Below, one piece after another: positions 59,915-64,000 of a stretch of DNA of 64,000 nt (position 1 is its first letter; each line of letters starts with the position of its first letter). The notes under the pieces were generated by a model, which was not told where the DNA came from, did not search any database, and worked only from the letters and a program-made list of their open reading frames with translations. The DNA is from Streptomyces sp. NBRC 110035 (GTDB lineage: Bacteria; Actinomycetota; Actinomycetes; Streptomycetales; Streptomycetaceae), in contig NZ_BBNN01000024.1 in NCBI RefSeq assembly GCF_000829695.1, positions 62,001 to 126,000 on the forward strand. Reading direction: 5' to 3'. The translations under genes were made by a program, and so were the position numbers.

Positions 59915-60274
59915 TCAGCGGTCCTCGACGAGCCGCACGAAGTCGCGTTCGTTGCGTTCGGCGCGGCGTGCGTACCAGCGGGCGAGCAGGACCAGCGGCG
60001 GGTAGAGCCCGAAGCCGAGTACCACCCACTCCAGCCGGCGGGCGTCCGGGGCGGCCGCGAAGACCAGCGGGAGCGGTCCGACGAGCAGGACGAGGACCGC
60101 GAACACGGTCAGGCCGGTGCGCAGTTGGATGCGCATCAGGGAACGGACGTAGGTGTGGCCGAGGGTGGTCTGCTCGTCGATCTCGGTGCGCGGGCGGTAG
60201 TAACCGGAGGAGCGGCGGGTGCGGCGGGGCGGGCCGGTGACGACCACCCGGCGTTCGGTCGGGTCCTGGGGCAC
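59915..60274 (-). CDS. DUF485-like small membrane partner
   Basis: A 119-residue protein with a basic N-terminus (TGPPRRTRRSSGYYRPRTEID) and two helices (54-74 GLTVFAVLVLLVGPLPLVFA and 83-99 WVVLGFGLYPPLVLLA), ending in RRAERNERDFVRLVEDR. The pattern TLGHTYVRSLMRIQLRTGLTVF and placement directly before an acetate-type symporter match the DUF485 proteins that accompany ActP transporters. The GTG start at 60274 has GGGGAG upstream. It is 11 bases after the response regulator. Confidence 0.75.
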   Translation of the reverse strand: MPQDPTERRVVVTGPPRRTRRSSGYYRPRTEIDEQTTLGHTYVRSLMRIQLRTGLTVFAVLVLLVGPLPLVFAAAPDARRLEWVVLGFGLYPPLVLLARWYARRAERNERDFVRLVEDR

Positions 60275-60285
60275 GCCTTCTCCCC

Positions 60286-61056
60286 TCAGCCCGTGGTCCT
60301 GCACATCAGCAGGTCCCGCAGTTCGCGGGTGTGCCGCCGGCTGACCTGGAGCTCCTCGGAGCCGATCAGGACACTCACGGTGCCCGTGCCGAGACGGAGT
60401 TCCCCGATGTGGCGCAGGGCGACGAGATGGCGGCGGTGGATGCGGACGAAGCCGCGTGAGCGCCAGCGTTCCTCCAGGGTGGACAGCGGTATGCGGACGA
60501 GGTGGCTGCCGCGGTCGGTGTGCAGGCGGGCGTAGTCGCCCTGGGCCTCCACGTGCGTGATGTCGTCGACCACGACGAAGCGGGTCACTCCGCCGAGTTC
60601 GACGGCTATGTGGTCCGGGTCGGGTTCGTGCACGGGGATGCGCGGGGTGCTGTCGCGCTGTTCGGCGGCGCGCAGTCCGACGGCGCGACGGACCGCTTCG
60701 GCCAGCCGCTCCGTGCGGACGGGCTTGAGAACGTAGTCCACGGCCTTGAGGTCGAACGCCTGCACGGCGAAGTCCTCGTGCGCGGTGACGAACACGACCA
60801 GCGGCGGCCGGGCGAAGCCGCCGAGCAGCCGGGCGAGGTCGAGGCCGTCGAGGCCGGGCATCTGGATGTCGAGGAAGACGACGTCGATGGCCTCGGGTCC
60901 GTCGGGCCCCGACTCCAGCGCGCGGTTGATGCGGCGCAGCGCCCCGGTCGCGTCGCCGGCGCCCTCGGCACTGCCGATGCGGGGGTCCGCGTGCAGCAGG
61001 TAGAGCAGTTCCTCCAGCGAGGGGCGTTCGTCGTCGACGGCGAGGGCGCGCAGCAT
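60286..61056 (-). CDS. LytTR-type response regulator
   Basis: A 256-residue regulator: receiver domain with phospho-acceptor D63 (VVFLDIQMPGLDGLDL), acidic pair in LAVDDERPS, T in VFVTAHEDF and K in YVLKPVRTERL; and a C-terminal LytTR DNA-binding domain (HVEAQGDYARLHT, IPLSTLEERWRSRGFVRIHRRHLVAL). It is the first gene of the operon, so it probably autoregulates and controls the small membrane protein and symporter genes. The start is ATG 61056. It is divergent from the Lrp gene. Confidence 0.93.
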   Translation of the reverse strand: MLRALAVDDERPSLEELLYLLHADPRIGSAEGAGDATGALRRINRALESGPDGPEAIDVVFLDIQMPGLDGLDLARLLGGFARPPLVVFVTAHEDFAVQAFDLKAVDYVLKPVRTERLAEAVRRAVGLRAAEQRDSTPRIPVHEPDPDHIAVELGGVTRFVVVDDITHVEAQGDYARLHTDRGSHLVRIPLSTLEERWRSRGFVRIHRRHLVALRHIGELRLGTGTVSVLIGSEELQVSRRHTRELRDLLMCRTTG

Positions 61057-61157
61057 GAAGGTGGAGTCTAGGGGGGATTTCCACGTCTGGACATGGCTCG
61101 GACGTGGGCTTTCCCGTTGGACGGCGAGGGCCTGCCGCTGCTGGTTACAGTGCGGGT

Positions 61158-61640
61158 ATGAGCAGCAGGCCGGCACCGTTCGACGAGTTGGACCGACAGA
61201 TCGTCACCGCGCTGATGGCGAACGCCCGGACGTCCTTCGCCGAGATCGGCGCGACGGTCGGCCTGTCGTCGACGGCGGTCAAGCGCAGGGTGGACCGTCT
61301 GCGCGAGACGGGGGTGATCACCGGGTTCACGGCGACGGTGCGGCCGTCGGCGCTGGGCTGGCGCACGGAGGCGTACGTCGAGGTGTACTGCGAGGGGGCG
61401 GCGCCGCCCCGGCGGCTGGCGGAGGTGGTGCGCAACCATCCGGAGATCGCCGCGGCGATGACGGTGACCGGGGGCGCCGACGCGCTGCTGCACCTGCGGG
61501 CGCGGGACGTGGAGCACTTCGAGGAGGTGCTGGAGCGGATCCGTGCGGAGCCGTTCATCCGGAAGACGATCAGTGTGATGGTGCTGTCCCATCTGATCCC
61601 GGAGAGTCCGGAGGCGGGCGCGAGCCAGCCGGCTCCGTAG
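61158..61640 (+). CDS. Lrp/AsnC family regulator of arginine/ornithine genes
   Basis: A 160-residue Lrp/AsnC protein: HTH FAEIGATVGLSSTAVKRRVDRLRETGVITGF followed by the RAM ligand-binding domain (AYVEVYCEGAAPPRRLAEVV, GGADALLHLRARDVEHFEEVLERI). A TACAGT -10-like box ends six bases before the ATG, so the message could be leaderless. It lies directly upstream of the dimethylargininase-like/ornithine aminotransferase operon. A palindrome in front of that operon is the probable target. Confidence 0.9.
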   Translation: MSSRPAPFDELDRQIVTALMANARTSFAEIGATVGLSSTAVKRRVDRLRETGVITGFTATVRPSALGWRTEAYVEVYCEGAAPPRRLAEVVRNHPEIAAAMTVTGGADALLHLRARDVEHFEEVLERIRAEPFIRKTISVMVLSHLIPESPEAGASQPAP

Positions 61641-61693
61641 CGCCCGCGGGTCCCCGCGCGAGGCGCAGCAGGCGTGCGCGGAGCGGAGGGAAC

Positions 61694-61710
61694 ACGCAGC
61701 ATTGCTGCGT
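61694..61710 (+). promoter_or_regulatory. Lrp-type palindrome upstream of ddaH-rocD
   Basis: ACGCAGCA-T-TGCTGCGT is a perfect 17-base palindrome. It is 57-73 bases before the predicted start point of the ddaH-rocD promoter, a usual activator position. The CAGCATTGCTG core resembles the CAG-N-CTG type of Lrp half-sites. GTGCGC and GCGCAC, and GGAAC and GTTCC, also flank it as outer inverted pairs. Confidence 0.6.
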
Positions 61711-61730
61711 GAGCGCGCACCTCATGTTCC

Positions 61731-61760
61731 TTGTCGCCCGGCCCTGTCGCTTCCTACCGT
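61731..61760 (+). promoter_or_regulatory. ddaH-rocD promoter
   Basis: TTGTCG (61731-61736), 18-base spacer, TACCGT (61755-61760). It is a good match to the streptomycete housekeeping consensus and would start transcription about 40 bases before the GTG at 61806. Confidence 0.5.
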
Positions 61761-61805
61761 GGACACACCCCCGATGACACCGCGTGGAAGCGGAGGCACC
61801 CCTCT

Positions 61806-62618
61806 GTGACCGATACCCGTGTGCCGTCCCGACGGCGCTACCTCGTCTGCGACCCCGGACACTTCGCCGTGCGGTACGCGATCAACCCCTGGATGCGTCC
61901 CGACCGTCCCGTCGACCTCGCCCTGGCCCAGCGGCAGTGGCGCACGCTGATCGACGTCTACCGCGCCCACGGTCATACCGTGGAGAGCGTGAAACCGGTA
62001 CCCGGCCTGCCCGACATGGTGTTCGCCGCGAACGCGGCGGTCGTCGTCGGGGGCCGTGTCCTCGGCTCCCTGTTCCTGTCGCCCGAGCGGCGCCCCGAGT
62101 CCGAGCCCTACGAGACCTGGTTCAAGGCGGAGGGCTTCGACGTCCACCGCCCCGAGTCGGTGTGCGAGGGCGAGGGCGACCTGGTTCCCGCCGGGCGCTG
62201 GATCCTCGCCGGCACCGGTTTCCGCACCGCCCGCGAGGCACATCACGAGGCACAGGAGTTCTTCGGTGTGCCCGTGATCGGCCTGACGCTGGTGGATCCG
62301 TGCTTCTACCACCTGGACACGGCGCTGTTCGCGCTGGACGAGGAGAACATCGCGTACTACCCGGAGGCGTTCTCGCCGGGGAGCCGTGAGGTACTGGCCC
62401 GGCTGTATCCGGACGCGGTGACCGCGACCCGCGAGGACGCGATGGCCTTCGGCCTGAACTCCGTCTCCGACGGACGCCACGTGTTCGTCTCACCGGGGGC
62501 GACGGCCCTCGCCGCGCGGCTCGCCGACCGCGGCTACGTTCCCGTTCCCGTCGACCTGTCCGAGTTCCACAAGGCAGGCGGCGGGATCAAGTGCTGCACT
62601 CAGGAGATCCGCTCATGA
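61806..62618 (+). CDS. ddaH: Dimethylargininase-like guanidino-group hydrolase
   Basis: A 270-residue protein of the pentein guanidine-modifying fold (DDAH, arginine deiminase, amidinotransferase). PDMVFAANA places Asn76 where most DDAH have an acidic or Thr residue; GEGD at 122-125, the catalytic H169 in YHLD and nucleophile C263 or C264 in GGGIKCCTQE follow. Family members hydrolyse dimethylarginine to citrulline, or arginine to citrulline or ornithine. The tight coupling to ornithine aminotransferase (ATGA overlap) fits an ornithine product best. The GTG start has GGAGG nine bases upstream. Confidence 0.85.
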   Translation: MTDTRVPSRRRYLVCDPGHFAVRYAINPWMRPDRPVDLALAQRQWRTLIDVYRAHGHTVESVKPVPGLPDMVFAANAAVVVGGRVLGSLFLSPERRPESEPYETWFKAEGFDVHRPESVCEGEGDLVPAGRWILAGTGFRTAREAHHEAQEFFGVPVIGLTLVDPCFYHLDTALFALDEENIAYYPEAFSPGSREVLARLYPDAVTATREDAMAFGLNSVSDGRHVFVSPGATALAARLADRGYVPVPVDLSEFHKAGGGIKCCTQEIRS

Positions 62619-63841
62619 CCTCTGCCGCCCGTACCCGTTCGTCCGCCGAGCTGATCGGCGCGGAGGAGCCGGTGCTCGCGCACAACTACCACCCGTTGCC
62701 CGTGGTCGTCGCCCGCGCGCGGGGCGCCTGGGTGGAGGACGTGGAGGGCCGCCGCTACCTCGACATGCTGGCCGGCTACTCGGCGCTCAACTTCGGCCAC
62801 CGGCATCCCGCACTGACCGAAGCGGCGCACCGCCAGCTGGACCGGCTCACGCTGACCTCGCGCGCCTTCCACAACGACCGGCTCGCCGAGTTCGCCGAGC
62901 GGCTGGCCGCGCTGACCGGGCTGGACATGGTACTGCCCATGAACACCGGCGCGGAGGCGGTGGAGAGCGCGGTGAAGGTGGCCCGCAAGTGGGCCTACGA
63001 CGTGAAGGGCGTCCCGGCCGGCGAGGCGACGATCGTGGTCGCCTCGGACAACTTCCACGGCCGGACCACGACCATCGTCAGCTTCTCGACGGACGAGACC
63101 GCCCGCGCCGGCTTCGGGCCCTTCACCCCGGGTTTCCGGATCGTCCCGTACAACGACCTGGCGGCGCTGGAGGCGGCGGTCGACGAGACGACGGCCGCGG
63201 TGCTGATCGAGCCGATCCAGGGCGAGGCAGGGGTGAACATCCCCGACGACGGCTACCTGGCGGGCGTACGGGAGCTGACGCGCCGCGCGGGGTGCCTGTT
63301 CGTCGCGGACGAGATCCAGTCGGGACTCGGCCGTACGGGGCGCACGCTGGCCGTGGACCACGAGTCGGTCGTCCCGGACATGGTGCTGCTCGGCAAGGCG
63401 CTGGGCGGCGGCATCGTCCCGGTGTCGGCGGTGGTGGCCCGGCGCGAGGTGCTCGGGGTACTGCACCCCGGGGAGCACGGATCGACGTTCGGCGGCAATC
63501 CGCTGGCCGCGGCCGTCGGTACGGCGGTGGTGGAGCTGCTGGAGACGGGCGAGTTCCAGCGCCGGGCGGCGGAACTGGGCGTGGTGCTGCGCGACGGGCT
63601 GGAGTCGCTGGTCGGCCGGGGCGTCGTCGGTTTCCGCTCGCGCGGGCTGTGGGCGGGTGTCGACGTGGACCCGGCGCTCGGCACCGGCCGTGAGGTCAGT
63701 GAGCGGCTGATGCGGGAGGGAGTCCTGGTCAAGGACACCCACGGGTCCACCATCCGGCTGGCCCCGCCGCTCACCGTCCGGGGCGAGGAACTCCAGGATG
63801 CCCTGGGGACCCTGGGGAAGGTGCTGGGCCAGGGCGGCTGA
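62615..63841 (+). CDS. rocD: Ornithine aminotransferase
   Basis: A 408-residue class III PLP aminotransferase: MNTGAEAVESAVKVARKWAY, FHGRTTTIVSFS, LIEPIQGEAGVNIP, ADEIQSGLGRTG, and the PLP Lys K261 in LLGKALGGGIVP. It converts ornithine and 2-oxoglutarate to glutamate semialdehyde and glutamate. Its start overlaps the stop of the upstream hydrolase gene (ATGA at 62615-62618), so the two steps are translated together. CAGGAGA precedes the ATG. Confidence 0.95.
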   Translation: MTSAARTRSSAELIGAEEPVLAHNYHPLPVVVARARGAWVEDVEGRRYLDMLAGYSALNFGHRHPALTEAAHRQLDRLTLTSRAFHNDRLAEFAERLAALTGLDMVLPMNTGAEAVESAVKVARKWAYDVKGVPAGEATIVVASDNFHGRTTTIVSFSTDETARAGFGPFTPGFRIVPYNDLAALEAAVDETTAAVLIEPIQGEAGVNIPDDGYLAGVRELTRRAGCLFVADEIQSGLGRTGRTLAVDHESVVPDMVLLGKALGGGIVPVSAVVARREVLGVLHPGEHGSTFGGNPLAAAVGTAVVELLETGEFQRRAAELGVVLRDGLESLVGRGVVGFRSRGLWAGVDVDPALGTGREVSERLMREGVLVKDTHGSTIRLAPPLTVRGEELQDALGTLGKVLGQGG

Positions 63842-63905
63842 CCCGGCCCCGGCCTGCCCCCGTCCGCGTCCGCCCGTCCGGCCGTTTTCACCGGTCCCCG
63901 CCTCG

Positions 63906-63934
63906 CCCGGGAAGCCCGCTGCCCGGTTCCCGGG
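63906..63934 (+). terminator. Terminator after rocD
   Basis: CCCGGGAA and TTCCCGGG, perfect 8-base arms with a 13-base GC-rich loop, 65 bases after the rocD stop. Confidence 0.55.
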
Positions 63935-63952
63935 TGAAGATGGGGACAAGAG

Positions 63953-63964
63953 GTGGTAGACCAC
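63953..63964 (+). promoter_or_regulatory. Operator-like palindrome before the last gene
   Basis: GTGGT-AG-ACCAC is a perfect 12-base palindrome 24 bases upstream of the next start codon. It has the TGGT...ACCA form of GntR-family sites, though the spacing is two bases shorter than the classic TGGTCTAGACCA element. Confidence 0.4.
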
Positions 63965-63987
63965 TCTCAGCGACAGAGAGGTCGGCC

Positions 63988-64000
63988 GTGGGCGGACACG
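63988..64000 (+). CDS. Start of a further gene (cut by the window end)
   Basis: GTG at 63988 follows GAGAGG at a plausible distance and opens a frame V-G-G-H. Only four codons are visible; product unknown. Included because the palindrome upstream suggests it is a regulated gene. Confidence 0.35.

Noticed and set aside
63953..63964. Canonical DasR element
   Set aside because: The centre lacks two bases of TGGTCTAGACCA, so calling it a dre site is not justified.

Overview
The window is high-GC actinobacterial DNA, almost certainly a Streptomyces chromosome. Codons end mostly in G or C, GTG starts are common, genes are packed in short ATGA/GTGA-coupled operons, and several families are streptomycete-typical: DUF5709, a class I xylose isomerase with a ROK regulator, MurT/GatD, a group III phosphofructokinase, PPOX-type F420-dependent proteins and an isolated roadblock protein. 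I see no tRNA, rRNA, CRISPR array, insertion sequence or phage genes. The window opens inside a universal stress protein gene and closes at the first codons of an unidentified gene.

Layout. 0-5.9 kb: stress protein, YjbQ protein, flavoprotein, MltG-like transglycosylase, and a homodimer-type ABC exporter divergent from a MarR regulator. 6.1-9.7 kb: a coupled pair of ABC half-exporters whose nucleotide-binding domains are degenerate in complementary ways. 9.9-11.1 kb: methionine aminopeptidase divergent from a one-domain HTH regulator, with a palindrome between them. 11.6-15.5 kb: an arsenic island (arsO with a one-base frameshift, acr3, arsR, divergent arsC) that ends in a collapsed trxB/trxA relic and a decayed second ArsR-family gene. 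15.9-23.7 kb: small stress or housekeeping genes, a large DUF3516 helicase, TesB thioesterase, roadblock protein, F420-dependent protein, methyltransferase. 24-28.4 kb: SNF2 helicase coupled to a SWIM zinc-finger protein. 29.2-33.3 kb: xylA divergent from xylB plus a ROK repressor.

33.6-37.6 kb: TerD, a Gly-rich unknown, DUF4180, luciferase-like protein, a 64-residue membrane protein and a Tat-exported phosphodiesterase-like protein. 37.8-41.8 kb: a three-gene operon of two acyl-CoA dehydrogenases and a quinone oxidoreductase, then a cupin HTH regulator. 41.9-46.7 kb: FAD oxidoreductase, ATP-dependent DNA ligase, a frameshifted NUDIX gene, succinate-semialdehyde dehydrogenase, DUF6213. 46.7-49.6 kb: TenA-like protein, and acyl-CoA dehydrogenase facing a TetR regulator across a palindromic operator. 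49.7-56.9 kb: peptide deformylase, murT-gatD (lipid II amidation), pfkA, CtaG, an atypical Ser/Thr kinase. 57-61.1 kb: a four-gene LytTR two-component/solute symporter operon. 61.2-63.8 kb: an Lrp regulator followed by a dimethylargininase-like hydrolase and ornithine aminotransferase, which together look like an arginine-to-glutamate-semialdehyde route.

The most notable items are the complementary ABC pair, the ars-linked thioredoxin relic, two one-base homopolymer frameshifts, the symporter with a roughly 100-residue soluble insert inside its own sensor-regulator operon, the possible two-enzyme arginine route, and several precise operator palindromes. All functional statements come from reading the sequence and recalled family knowledge; no database search was run.
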